From NCBI GenBank assembly GCA_937920585.1, contig CAKZSB010000485.1:1-36417 (forward strand): a stretch of DNA of 36,417 nt, written 5' to 3'. This DNA comes from an uncultured Granulosicoccaceae bacterium (GTDB lineage Bacteria > Pseudomonadota > Gammaproteobacteria > Granulosicoccales > Granulosicoccaceae). Position numbers and translations under genes: made by a program. Below are positions 23,306 to 32,024 of the stretch, in pieces. Position 1 is the first letter of the stretch, and the number at the start of each line of letters is the position of its first letter. A model generated the notes under the pieces. The model was not told the origin of the DNA. It did not search any database and saw only the letters and a list, made by a program, of their open reading frames with translations.

Positions 23306-23356
23306 GCGGTGCAAAATGCACCGCTGTGCAAAGCCGGCTGACAACTCAGCCGGCTT
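23306..23356. terminator. Tandem hairpins, bidirectional terminator candidate
   Basis: Two perfect stems lie between the convergent ligase and OmpA-type genes: GCGGTGCA/TGCACCGC with an AAA loop (23306-23324), and AAGCCGGCTGA/TCAGCCGGCTT with a CAAC loop (23331-23356, 11 bp). The second ends in AA...TT and would act in both directions, although the T-runs are short. Confidence 0.65.
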
Positions 23357-23370
23357 AAGTGCGCTAAAAG

Positions 23371-24003
23371 TTACTGTGCAACCGGATTTCTTCGCACCAG
23401 CACTTCAACGCGTCTGTTTTGCGCACGTCCCTGTTCAGTCGCGTTGTCAGCGATTGGGGAAAGCTCGCCCTGCGCACTTGATGTGACATCAAAACCCTGC
23501 ACCCGCGCTTCGAGATAGCTGCGCACATTTTCGGCACGCATGGAGGAGAGCTGCTCGTTGTATTCCACCGAGCCGGTATCGTCGGTGTGTCCAATTACCT
23601 CGATGCTGCCGCCGTCGACCGCCCCGATCACTGCGAGCATCTTTTCAAGCGACTGCATTCCTTCCCAGCTAAGTTCAGCCGAGTCGAGCTCAAACATCGC
23701 ATTGCCGTTGAGCGTTTCGCTGAGTATTGGCTGCACATGTGAGGCCGGCACCTCAACCACTGGCTCTGGTTCCACAACTGCTGCAATCGTTGTTCCACCG
23801 CATGTTTCACCGATGTCACCACCCCAGTGGATCGATCGAAGGCAACCGCCGCCGCCAGCCATTAATGGGTTGTTGTCACTGTCGACAACGTAGGGCGAGG
23901 CGCCCGCGCCGCCGCCCAGAACCTGATCACTTGTGTCGATTGATGTCGCGCATCCACCGAGCACTAACATCACTGTTGCACAACCGCTAATCAGCTTAAT
24001 CAT
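23371..24003 (-). CDS. OmpA-family outer-membrane lipoprotein
   Basis: A 210-aa lipoprotein with signal peptide and lipobox LGGC (Cys near residue 18). A glycine-rich linker (QVLGGGAGAS, NPLMAGGGGC) and a Pro/Val/Glu hinge (VVEPEPVVEVPA) follow. The C-terminal OmpA domain occupies about residues 95-205, with the peptidoglycan-binding pattern GSIEVIGHTDDTGSVEYNEQLSSMRAENVRSYL and ATEQGRAQNRRVEVLV (conserved D and R contacts to diaminopimelate). It is longer than Pal-type proteins only by the linker and has no beta-barrel. The ATG has AGGAGA 8 bases upstream. It likely tethers the outer membrane to peptidoglycan. The gene is monocistronic. Confidence 0.92.
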   Translation of the reverse strand: MIKLISGCATVMLVLGGCATSIDTSDQVLGGGAGASPYVVDSDNNPLMAGGGGCLRSIHWGGDIGETCGGTTIAAVVEPEPVVEVPASHVQPILSETLNGNAMFELDSAELSWEGMQSLEKMLAVIGAVDGGSIEVIGHTDDTGSVEYNEQLSSMRAENVRSYLEARVQGFDVTSSAQGELSPIADNATEQGRAQNRRVEVLVRRNPVAQ

Positions 24004-24187
24004 GGGGATGTCTCCTAATTTTTGTATAGTTTTTAGTAATACGCGTACCGATTCCTGAACACATTCTCCGACACACTGTCGTCATTCTCTACGACTAAGC
24101 GGTTAAAGAGTGTGTCGTATTGGAAAGAAAATGAAACACATAGAATCAAAAAACTAACAGCAGGAGACAGACATTTGGCTCACCACG

Positions 24188-24753
24188 CTACAACCGACTT
24201 GCGAATTGCAACGCCTCAGCCATCGCTGTTTCAACGTTTCGCGGCGCCAGACAGTCGCCGATCTCCTGAACCTGTGCAAGCCCCGTCGACTCCTCTGTCA
24301 GCAAGCGATCTACTGGCTGACAACCGTTCCAGTCGACAATCAGCCAGTGATCGCTGATCGAACACTCGAGGCAGACCATGCCACCGTTCCGGGCTGATCG
24401 ATCAGCACCGTGCCGCCGCTATGTGCCAACTGCGCAAGGATGCGACCACCTTCGGCGTGAACCGCTTGCGCCAGCTCTGTATAGCCGGGAATTATGCTGT
24501 CATCGAGGTTCCACAATCCGTCCGGCGCCAGGCTCAGCAATCCCGATTTATGCACCGGCGTGCCGCCGGTGATCTGCAGCCCCACTCCCTCTGCAGCATA
24601 GCGCCTGTGATACGCGATGTAGGCGGCACCGGGTTTGTTATTCTCTGCGAACCCGGGCACATGCGCCGATACCAGCACCCGGTTGCGTATCTCCAGCGCC
24701 TTGCCTGACCGACCAATCTGCAGCGGCGACAACAGGTGGGTGAAATCAGACAT
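24188..24753 (-). pseudogene. Old Yellow Enzyme / 2,4-dienoyl-CoA-reductase-like oxidoreductase, internally deleted
   Basis: The frame from ATG 24753 gives a good N terminus for NADH:flavin oxidoreductases: LLSPLQIGRS, IRNRVLVSAHVPGFAENNKPG, YHRRYAAEGVGLQITGG, PGYTELAQAVHAEGGRILAQLAHSG. At about residue 130 (24345-24360) homology stops and the frame reaches TGA at 24340. An overlapping second frame then continues with the C terminus of the same family: HWLIVDWNGCQPVDRLL and QEIGDCLAPRNVETAMAEAL, ending at TAG 24188. Full-length members of the group with this C terminus have roughly 650-700 residues, so about 450-500 residues are missing. A single out-of-frame internal deletion explains this. 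The product should be inactive because most of the FMN barrel and the NAD-binding domain are lost. Confidence 0.8.
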
Positions 24754-24867
24754 GACAGACCTCGCGAGTGGCCAGCGACTTGCCGGCCTTCTACTCATGT
24801 TACCCGGTGATCACGCTCCGACCAACTTCAACGCACAATCGGCGCGAGTTCGAAATCAAAACACAGC

Positions 24868-25386
24868 TCACTCAATAGCTGATTGATCAACCCGTATCAG
24901 TTCGCTGGTGTCGAATCCTTTTTGCTGCGCACTCTCGACAAAGGCTTCAAATACTTCCTCGCTCACTTCCGGGGTTCGTGACAACAACCATAAATAATTC
25001 TGGTTGTAGCCGGCGACAAAGGCATGCCGATATTGTGGATCGAGTTCGAACACCACATACGAACCGTAGAATGGCCCGAAAAACGACACCTTCAAATGCG
25101 CGGTGTTCGGATCACCTTTAAAATGGGCTTTGCCTTTCGCCTCTTCAAAAGCCTGCTTTTTCGCAGAGTAACCACGGTTCAACACCGTGACACCGCCGTC
25201 ATCACGCATACTGTAGGTCGCCGATACCCGACTCAGCCCGCGCTCAAATCGGTGATCAAGACGGGCGATCTCGTACCAGGTGCCAAGGTAGTTCTGCAAT
25301 TCGAATCCCTGCACCGGCGCCACACCTTTCGGCAATCCGGTACAGCCGGTCAGCAACAGCAGACCCATCGCAATTATTCGAACCAT
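24868..25386 (-). CDS. Lipocalin-family outer-membrane lipoprotein (Blc-like)
   Basis: Bacterial lipocalin (172 aa). It has a short lipoprotein signal peptide with lipobox LLTGC, then the lipocalin signature in NYLGTWYEIARLDHRFERGLSRVSATYSMRDDGGVTVLNRGY (the G-x-W motif), then AHLKVSFFGPFYGSYVVFELD and YNQNYLWLLSRTPEV. Blc-type proteins sit in the outer membrane and bind fatty acids or lysophospholipids. I use ATG 25386 because the signal peptide begins there; an in-frame start further upstream adds 22 residues that would destroy it. The gene stands alone and diverges from the ABC/peptidase cluster, with 192 bp between the two starts. Confidence 0.92.
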   Translation of the reverse strand: MVRIIAMGLLLLTGCTGLPKGVAPVQGFELQNYLGTWYEIARLDHRFERGLSRVSATYSMRDDGGVTVLNRGYSAKKQAFEEAKGKAHFKGDPNTAHLKVSFFGPFYGSYVVFELDPQYRHAFVAGYNQNYLWLLSRTPEVSEEVFEAFVESAQQKGFDTSELIRVDQSAIE

Positions 25387-25578
25387 AAAACTACCAACAG
25401 AGAGATCAAAGACACCAACATACCGCACAGCGCAGACCGCAGTCATTTGCAAACGGCAATCTCTGTATCAATCAATGCGATCCCGCAAACACGGTGAAAC
25501 ACGGCAAGCCTCTTCATGAATAATCCGGGCTAGTGTATCCTTTAGTTTGCTGTTGACACTTCGCCTCTGGCTGCTTAC

Positions 25579-26514
25579 GTGAAATCCTCCCCCGATACCG
25601 ACCCGCATCGCAGACCCCGTCGCGAGCCCGTGATTCAGTTCCGCGATGTGGGCAAAAAATATGGTTCACTCGAAGTACTGAAATCCGTATCCCTTCGAGT
25701 CGACAGAGGCGAGGTATACGGTTTTCTGGGCCGCAACGGCGCTGGAAAATCAACCGCCATCAAAATGCTGTTGGGCATTACGAGCGCCACAAGCGGCACG
25801 ATCGAGATGTTTGGTCAGGCAATATCGGAAAATGTCGTCGCCACCCGCCAGCGAGTTGGCTATGTGGCGCAGGAGCAGCACTTCTACCCGTGGATGTCGC
25901 CACTGCAGCTCGGCAAGTTTGTGCACGGCATGTATCCGCGCTGGCAACAACAACAGTACCTGCAACTACTCGACTTATTCGAACTACCGGCGAAACGCAA
26001 GATTGGTAATTTCTCGGGTGGCATGAAAGCCAGGCTCGCGCTCAGCCTCGCTGTCGCCACAGGCCCGGAGTGTCTGATACTGGATGAGCCTACCGCGGGT
26101 ATGGATCCGGTCGCGCGGCGGGAATTTCTGGATCTCGTCAGTCGCGAAGCGCGCCAGACAGAAGCCACCGTTTTTTTCTCCACTCACCTGATCGATGAAA
26201 TCGAGTCCATCGCTGATCGTATCGCCATTATCGAATCCGGAAAAACCGTTTATGAAGGCGGCTTGCAAACGCTGTCAAAACTTATCGCCTCCTACTCAAT
26301 TGACGAATCACTCTATCAAGCGGGCAGCGTCCCCGGTGAATGCGTGTATCAGGGTAGCTGGTGTCTGCAAAAAGGCGTTCGAGATGGCAAGTGGTTCATG
26401 ATATTCGAATATGAACGCGAAGCACCGGTCGATCCCGTTTTGAACCCCGGCTGGCAACAGGATTCGATGACGCTGGAAGATACTTTTGTCGCCCTGGTTG
26501 CGCGGACAAACTAA
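25579..26514 (+). CDS. ABC transporter ATP-binding protein of the permease-peptidase cluster
   Basis: A 311-aa ATPase of the ABC-2 (CcmA/NodI-like) type. Walker A is GRNGAGKST (51-59), the Q-loop is YVAQEQHFYPWMS, the signature is FSGGM (145-149), Walker B is CLILDE (165-170) with the D-loop GMDP, and the H-loop is FFSTHLIDEIESIADRI. After residue 225 comes a C-terminal regulatory extension with GECVYQGSWCLQKG and a final SMTLEDTFVALVA, typical of the group. GTG 25579 has no obvious Shine-Dalgarno sequence; GTG 25630 is an alternative start. Three bases separate its stop from the next ATG, so it is co-transcribed with the two large fusion proteins and should energise them. Confidence 0.92.
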   Translation: MKSSPDTDPHRRPRREPVIQFRDVGKKYGSLEVLKSVSLRVDRGEVYGFLGRNGAGKSTAIKMLLGITSATSGTIEMFGQAISENVVATRQRVGYVAQEQHFYPWMSPLQLGKFVHGMYPRWQQQQYLQLLDLFELPAKRKIGNFSGGMKARLALSLAVATGPECLILDEPTAGMDPVARREFLDLVSREARQTEATVFFSTHLIDEIESIADRIAIIESGKTVYEGGLQTLSKLIASYSIDESLYQAGSVPGECVYQGSWCLQKGVRDGKWFMIFEYEREAPVDPVLNPGWQQDSMTLEDTFVALVARTN

Positions 26515-26517
26515 AGC

Positions 26518-28422
26518 ATGACCTGGAGCAGCATACTGGCGAAAGATGCGCGCGAGCATGGCTTTGCAGTGTTCGCGCTAAGCGCTGGACTACTTGGCGT
26601 GTTTGCGTTGTCGCTGGCGCGCCAGGGCGCCAGTGAATTCAGCATGAGCAGCTTTCAGGTGGTGTACTTTGCCCTGCTGACAATACTGCCACTGATCGCA
26701 TTCATACTCGGTAACCGCCTGATCGTGCGCGAATACACCGGCGGTACTCGCCAGTTTATGGAAAGCCTGCCAATTGCGCCCGCAACGCCATTGGTGGTGA
26801 AATTTTTCAGCGGCTGGCTGTACCTGCTCGCCGCGGGTGCGACGCTGATTGCACTGGCCGCCCTGTATGCCGATCCCGCGGAGTACTTTGACAAACGCTA
26901 TATCACTCTGCTGCTGGTTAAAACCGGCGCGGTGTTAACAATCCTCTGGAGCATTGTATTTTTCGCCAGCATCACCGGCAAGTTTCGACTGATAATCTAT
27001 CTCGCTACCATCAGCGCGCTGGTTTATCTGGTCTATCTGCCGGGCTTTGATGAAAGCCGCCTGCCCCCGATAGCGTTGATGGATAGCGAACTGTTTGCAC
27101 TTGAACGCTCGATCTTTCCGTGGCGCAACCTGGTACTGACAATGTTATTGGCAGCCGGTATTTCACTGGCAGGTTTTGCTATGGCGCTGGTCAATGAGGG
27201 AAGCTTTGCCGACCAACTGGGCAAACCGCTCAGTAAACGCAACCTGGTCGCCACCGGCATCGTTTTTATCGCGATACTAATCACCGCCGACAGCTTGCGG
27301 GAACAATGGGATTCCACCGAGTCGGATTTCGGCAGCGATAGGGTGCTGCGAATCGCCGACCCGGATATTCAGATCTCCTACCTTTCCGAAGATCATCTGG
27401 ATCAGGCGCAACGCGCACTCGATAAGCTGCAAAGATCACTGAGCAAACTGCGTGAAGAAGCCAGCCTTGAAACACTACCGCCGCTAAAGGTAGCGTTGAA
27501 TGCCGATATGGAAAAACGGTTAATCCACGCAGACTACGACCAGAGTATTTTCATCACTGCAAATTTCTCCAACTACAACGCCTACGATCACAGCATGATG
27601 AGTACCGTGGCGTTGCATCACATGATGCTGCAGTTAACCAACAGCCGCTGGGATTACGAATCCAGACACTGGATGCTCGATGGATTTGCCCGCTGGTGGG
27701 CCGAGGGTGGCGAGGCCGATAACCCGCACACCGCAGAGTATACCGCCAGAGCATTGCTGGCAAAGAGACGATTCAAAGCGCATTTCAATCCTCTGCTGGA
27801 GTGGCAGACCACCACCGAACAGCATGACTTCGAGACCGCGTTTGCGCTGGCATTCACGGCACTGAAATACCTGCAACAGACGCACGGTACCGCGACACTG
27901 AACGCACTGGCCGCCAGTTATATTCACGAAAAGCCGCACACCTCTTCACTGGAAACCCTAAACACCCTGATAACAACCGATAGCCAGCGATTCGAGGCGC
28001 TTACAGATGGATCAATAGAGCAATTCACACAAAACTGGCTGGACTGGCTGGAGCAACAACGTAGCAATCCCGCAGTACAGAAATTGATCGATGCGGTTCC
28101 GGACCTTTATGCCACTGTGGAAAGTACAGTCGACAGCGCTGGCGTGAGTTGGCTGGAGGCCAGCTACTCGCCGGCAGACGGCGATGCCGCTCGGGCGGAT
28201 GGCAAATGTGTTATGCGCTACAAGCGCACCTCGGTATTCGACCGGGAAGAAGGCATATTTAATAAGGATCACGACAGACAGGACTGCACCACAGCGAATC
28301 CGGTACATCGCATCGAGTCGCCGTATGCATCAGGTGACAGAGCCTTTGTTGTACTGGAGTATGAGGCCGAAGGATTCAATTGGCCGATTCGGCTTTGGGC
28401 TGGAAGAGTAACCGTCAAATGA
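26518..28422 (+). CDS. ABC-2-type permease fused to a degenerate gluzincin-like domain
   Basis: A 634-aa membrane protein. Residues 1-262 hold about seven TM helices in ABC-2 style (near 14-34, 46-66, 97-117, 129-151, 156-174, 204-225, 243-258), including RLIVREYTGGTRQFMESLP, the cytoplasmic signature of such permeases. The remaining 370 residues should be outside the inner membrane. They resemble a peptidase-MA-type fold, yet where a zinc site would be there is ALHHMMLQ (residues 366-372) with H367 kept but E368 and H371 replaced by His and Leu. The later motif is WMLDGFARWWAEGG (Asp for the Glu ligand). I therefore read it as a catalytically dead partner of the next gene. The last 80 residues form a possible beta domain. 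Function unknown. Confidence 0.8.
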   Translation: MTWSSILAKDAREHGFAVFALSAGLLGVFALSLARQGASEFSMSSFQVVYFALLTILPLIAFILGNRLIVREYTGGTRQFMESLPIAPATPLVVKFFSGWLYLLAAGATLIALAALYADPAEYFDKRYITLLLVKTGAVLTILWSIVFFASITGKFRLIIYLATISALVYLVYLPGFDESRLPPIALMDSELFALERSIFPWRNLVLTMLLAAGISLAGFAMALVNEGSFADQLGKPLSKRNLVATGIVFIAILITADSLREQWDSTESDFGSDRVLRIADPDIQISYLSEDHLDQAQRALDKLQRSLSKLREEASLETLPPLKVALNADMEKRLIHADYDQSIFITANFSNYNAYDHSMMSTVALHHMMLQLTNSRWDYESRHWMLDGFARWWAEGGEADNPHTAEYTARALLAKRRFKAHFNPLLEWQTTTEQHDFETAFALAFTALKYLQQTHGTATLNALAASYIHEKPHTSSLETLNTLITTDSQRFEALTDGSIEQFTQNWLDWLEQQRSNPAVQKLIDAVPDLYATVESTVDSAGVSWLEASYSPADGDAARADGKCVMRYKRTSVFDREEGIFNKDHDRQDCTTANPVHRIESPYASGDRAFVVLEYEAEGFNWPIRLWAGRVTVK

Positions 28423-30305
28423 TCGCACTGATGGTCAGCCAACTCAGACAACTACTGCCGTTTGCCATGCTCTGGGCGGTGTTGTCGGGGCTTGCCTACA
28501 CCTATGAGCTCTTCAGCACACGGGTTGATGAACAGGATTTTATCGATTGGTGCTCAACCGCTTGCGGCACCGGCTCCAACCTGGATCAACTGTTGTTCCT
28601 GCTGTTTTTTTGCATGCTGGCAGCCTATCGTTTGTTTCCACGCGAATTCGACGATGGCACCATCGATTTCGTTCGCAGCCTGCCGGTTGCCAAAAGCCGA
28701 ATTTTCTTTTCCAAAGTGTTGACCGCCTGGTTGTTGATCTGTGCCCTGCTCACGGCAGAATTCCTGATTACAAGCTCGCTGCTGCAATTTAATCGGCAAA
28801 CCATCTCGGGGCAAAATTATCCGGCAACACTATCTATGATACTGCTGCGAGACTGCCTGTTTGCCCTGGTGATTGTGGCGCACGGTGTTTTTATATCCTG
28901 GTTCCGGGTAACCGGGCTGGTGCTCTACTGCGCCTATCTGATCGGGCTTTACTGGCTGGAAGAGGCGATGGGGATATCGGGTATCTTCAGCCTGTTCCGA
29001 TTTTACAACAGCGAGTTTTTCGACCAACAGATTCTCTTTGACTGGCCCGCGATCACGGCGCAACTGATCATTGCAGCACTCCTGCTCACAATCAGTTATC
29101 GGCTCTGGAACAAAACTGAATCACAGCCACGCGCAAAGCGTGCCGGTATCGTTTCGAAATACGGCCCAGGCTTTATGGTCGTCATCGCCTTTCTGCTGGC
29201 ATCTATCGCACTGGTGGCCTCAATTGCCAATCGACACCGTTCGGGCACGAGCGCGAATATCAATCACCTCGCCACAGAGCACTATCGCTTTTCGTACAGC
29301 AAAGCCGATCAGGCACAGATAACAGAGCTGCTGCAATTTGCCGATCAGGACTACCAGACTCTTGCAACACTGCTGGGCGTTGAGAACAGGCCGTTTATTC
29401 AGGCCAGAATGACACTGAGCAGCAACCACGCCTTTGGCTATGCATCCCACACGGAAATACGCATGAAGCTGGGCGACGGCAGACCGGTAAACCCGCTCTA
29501 TCGACGTGTACTGAGCCATGAGACTACGCATGTTTTTCAAAGCGTGGAATCGAACAGGGCTTTGTCTAAAAGCAGAAACAGCGTTGGTTTTTTTCTGGAG
29601 GGAATGGCGCAGTACACATCATTCGCGGTAGTACCTGATTCGGTTCGTCGCGACACCAATTGGACCATCTCTTCGGTGGCCTGGCAACGCCAGAATATCA
29701 CCTTCGGCCAGCTCGCCAACCGAACCGTATTTGATTCAACCTACAACCCGGAACTGCTCTATGGCATAGGCGATATCTGGGTGGATGCCATGGCGCGCCA
29801 ATGCGGCGAGCAATCGCCGGGGGAGTTCCTCAGATCACTGGCTACCAGCAACTTACCTCCGAATTTGCAGGGTGAACAATACTGGCGCCTTCACCTTAAC
29901 GACATTGGCTGTGACCTCGAGCAAATCAATCATCTCTGGCGCACGCAAATGCAGCAGATAGCAGACCAGCGAACTGACGGCGCGTTTCCCGTTTACAGCA
30001 ATGTCACCACTTCCACTCGCGACGATCAATTGCTCATCACAGCCACAGTCACCCCGGACGAAAACGGATCGCAGCCGGAGCGTTACCTGATCCGTATTGC
30101 CAGCGAGACCAGTATTGCCAATCGACCCCCACGCGTTTTAACCGGCAGAGTCATTAGCACGGGTTCGAATACACAAGTACAGTTCAGTGTTCCGCTACTA
30201 AATATAACGGGCCAAAGGTATCGGTATCAAATCGGTTTTGCACCTTACCCGGACTCGCGCCACTACTTCGAAAAATGGCGCAATGGAACAATCCCGCGAG
30301 AGTAA
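28419..30305 (+). CDS. ABC-2-type permease fused to a zinc-metallopeptidase (gluzincin) domain
   Basis: A 628-aa protein. Six or seven TM helices occupy residues 1-270 (including 12-30, 57-72, 100-123, 142-160, 166-182, 212-227, 251-270), with REFDDGTIDFVRSLPVAKSR as the ABC-2-type cytoplasmic motif. The extracytoplasmic C-terminal domain has VLSHETTHVFQS (H367, E368, H371), a complete HExxH, and 23 residues later FFLEGMAQYTSF, where E394 fits as the third zinc ligand of a gluzincin, as in Peptidase_MA proteins. A beta-rich tail follows after about 540. The ATG overlaps the stop of the preceding gene (ATGA). ABC permeases fused to M1-type peptidases are known in other bacteria. This pair seems to be a different, asymmetric variant, and the substrate is unknown. 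Confidence 0.85.
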   Translation: MIALMVSQLRQLLPFAMLWAVLSGLAYTYELFSTRVDEQDFIDWCSTACGTGSNLDQLLFLLFFCMLAAYRLFPREFDDGTIDFVRSLPVAKSRIFFSKVLTAWLLICALLTAEFLITSSLLQFNRQTISGQNYPATLSMILLRDCLFALVIVAHGVFISWFRVTGLVLYCAYLIGLYWLEEAMGISGIFSLFRFYNSEFFDQQILFDWPAITAQLIIAALLLTISYRLWNKTESQPRAKRAGIVSKYGPGFMVVIAFLLASIALVASIANRHRSGTSANINHLATEHYRFSYSKADQAQITELLQFADQDYQTLATLLGVENRPFIQARMTLSSNHAFGYASHTEIRMKLGDGRPVNPLYRRVLSHETTHVFQSVESNRALSKSRNSVGFFLEGMAQYTSFAVVPDSVRRDTNWTISSVAWQRQNITFGQLANRTVFDSTYNPELLYGIGDIWVDAMARQCGEQSPGEFLRSLATSNLPPNLQGEQYWRLHLNDIGCDLEQINHLWRTQMQQIADQRTDGAFPVYSNVTTSTRDDQLLITATVTPDENGSQPERYLIRIASETSIANRPPRVLTGRVISTGSNTQVQFSVPLLNITGQRYRYQIGFAPYPDSRHYFEKWRNGTIPRE

Positions 30306-30355
30306 GATTATCTCTGTCGCCTGCCCACCTGCGTAATGCCGGAAGAGACCTGAAT

Positions 30356-30904
30356 ATGCACCGTGCCGCCCTATCCCGGTTGCTTGAAACCTATCGCGAT
30401 CAGTACCCGCATGAATCGGCAACTATTGAACGGTATCGGGCGTTCATCGAGGCCAATCCTGATTGCTTCAAACGCAGCCTGCTGACAGGCCATGCCACCG
30501 GTTCTGCCTGGCTCGTTAACCAGCAAATGACCCACGTACTTCTGACCCACCATCGCAAGCTCAACATCTGGGTGCAGCTTGGCGGCCACGCCGACGGCAA
30601 CAGCGATTTGCGCAATGTCGCATGGCGCGAAGCCAGTGAAGAATCGGGTATAGCGGACATTGAAGTGCTCAGCGATGAACTGTTCGATATCGATATCCAC
30701 GAGATCCCCGCGCGCGGCGACGAACCTGCCCATTTCCACTTCGATGCACGATTTGCGCTGCGCGCCGGTAGCAATGATTTCCAGGTCAGCGAAGAATCGC
30801 ACGCACTTGAATGGGTTGAAATTGCAAAACTCGCTGATAAAACGACAGAGCCTTCAATGCTGCGAATGGCTGACAAATGGATGTCGATAAATGCACCCGG
30901 CTAA
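30356..30904 (+). CDS. Nudix hydrolase
   Basis: A 182-aa Nudix protein. The box GGHADGNSDLRNVAWREASEESGI (residues 76-99) keeps the catalytic REASEES core, but Asn or Ser stands where the canonical upstream Glu of the Gx5E part should be. The GGHxDGxxDL form is one I associate with a recognised Nudix subgroup, so activity is likely. Nudix enzymes hydrolyse nucleoside-diphosphate derivatives; substrate unknown. A 40-residue N-terminal helical extension precedes the domain. ATG 30356 is supported by GGAAGAG 8 bases upstream; longer frames lack this. It lies 50 bp behind the peptidase-permease gene and could be co-transcribed. Its stop overlaps the end of the convergent S1C protease gene by 3 bases. 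Confidence 0.88.
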   Translation: MHRAALSRLLETYRDQYPHESATIERYRAFIEANPDCFKRSLLTGHATGSAWLVNQQMTHVLLTHHRKLNIWVQLGGHADGNSDLRNVAWREASEESGIADIEVLSDELFDIDIHEIPARGDEPAHFHFDARFALRAGSNDFQVSEESHALEWVEIAKLADKTTEPSMLRMADKWMSINAPG

Positions 30905-31914
30905 ATGCCCGACTCCGTGCCTTCAACGGTCAGAGCGATCACCTTGCCGCCTCGCAGAACAGACACTTCAAACCCTTCATCTTCAGGTAAGGCATTAATC
31001 TGATCCCTGATCGCGGCGAAATCATGTGGCTCATCACAGGCGACGCCATGAATGGCCAGCACCACATCACCGCCCAGCTTGATACTGGTGCCGGCCATAC
31101 TGGCCGTTATCTGCCCGCCCCTCAGCCCGGCCTTTTGCGCCTGCGAACCACTGACGACATGCTGCACCAGCAGGCCCGATGACTGAGGCACGTTAATCGC
31201 CGCGGCAATCTCCGGCGTGAGTAAAAAACCGTCAAAGCCTGCCCAGAACTCCGAGGCCTGCATCAGTGACTTCTTTGCACCGTTAATCGAGACAGCAAAG
31301 CCAATACCGTTAAAGCCACCGCTTTTACTCAGAATAAAACTGACGATACCAATCACCTTGCCGTCGCGATTGAACATCGGGCCACCCGAGTTCCCCTGAT
31401 TGATCGCCGTATCGGTCTGTAGAAAATCAATCGGTTCTCCGCCGGCCAACAGGCCTCGATTCATCCGCCCGGACAAGTGACCGACCGACAGTGTCTGCTC
31501 GATCCCGAAAGGCGCACCGATAACAAACACCGGTTCGCCGATACGAACCAGACTCGAGTCCATGGTTGGCGCGATCACAATACCTTCAGGTGGATTGACC
31601 AGCTTCAACAGTGCGACATCGCTGGCGGTTATGGAGGACACAATTTCTGCATTCGTGGTGTAGCCGTTCTTGAATTTCACCGTTATTTGACTTGCCGTGT
31701 GAACCACGTGGGCCGCGGTGATTATCCTGTCACTTTCGATCACAACCCCTGAACCCAGGCCACTTTGAAAAGTTCGACTCTGAGAATCGAATACTTGTGT
31801 GTGGATTGTGACCACACTGGGACTGAGCGCCTCGTATAGCTCGGAGAAATCTTCCGCCAGCAACTGCGGCGATGTGAAAAACAGGCTGAACAACACGGCC
31901 TTGATTACTCGCAT
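30901..31914 (-). CDS. S1C-family (HtrA/Deg-like) periplasmic serine protease with one PDZ domain
   Basis: This 337-aa protein has a Sec signal peptide (cleavage about residue 20) and a trypsin-like domain. The catalytic triad is H69 (TAAHVVH), D99 (ASDVALLKL) and S176 (GNSGGPMF). A single C-terminal PDZ domain lies at about 225-330 (SSGLLVQHVVSGSQAQKAGLRGGQI). HtrA-type proteases degrade or refold misfolded envelope proteins. With one PDZ domain it resembles DegS in layout but has a cleavable signal rather than an obvious anchor. The loop region is short compared with DegP. The start ATG has AAGGAG 6 bases upstream. It is a single gene between the Nudix gene and the paa cluster. Confidence 0.92.
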   Translation of the reverse strand: MRVIKAVLFSLFFTSPQLLAEDFSELYEALSPSVVTIHTQVFDSQSRTFQSGLGSGVVIESDRIITAAHVVHTASQITVKFKNGYTTNAEIVSSITASDVALLKLVNPPEGIVIAPTMDSSLVRIGEPVFVIGAPFGIEQTLSVGHLSGRMNRGLLAGGEPIDFLQTDTAINQGNSGGPMFNRDGKVIGIVSFILSKSGGFNGIGFAVSINGAKKSLMQASEFWAGFDGFLLTPEIAAAINVPQSSGLLVQHVVSGSQAQKAGLRGGQITASMAGTSIKLGGDVVLAIHGVACDEPHDFAAIRDQINALPEDEGFEVSVLRGGKVIALTVEGTESGI

Positions 31915-31978
31915 AACTCACTCCTTGTCCGAATGGGTTACACGGTAGACCTGACGAAACTGGCGGAGTTCAAGTAAA

Positions 31979-31997
31979 GGCCCGCGTTGCACGGGCC
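31979..31997 (-). terminator. Candidate intrinsic terminator of the paa cluster
   Basis: On the minus strand GGCCCGTG-CAA-CGCGGGCC forms an 8-position stem (one G-T pair), followed by TTTACTT. It lies 27 bases after the paaK stop. The T-run is imperfect, but position and stem strength fit an intrinsic terminator. Confidence 0.6.
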
Positions 31998-32024
31998 CCA
32001 ATCGGCAACTCTCGCCTGCAGCGG

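Noticed and set aside
23331-23356. Perfect 11-bp inverted repeat as a transposon end
   Set aside because: Its position between two convergent stops, its 4-base loop and its tandem arrangement with a second hairpin fit a bidirectional terminator much better.
24112-24708. Several plus-strand frames in the 24.1-24.7 kb region
   Set aside because: They lie antisense to the recognisable Old Yellow Enzyme remnants and encode no known motif.
25553-25558. TTGACA upstream of the ABC/peptidase operon as a -35 element
   Set aside because: A -10 at the correct spacing would fall on the GTG start codon and shows no similarity to TATAAT.
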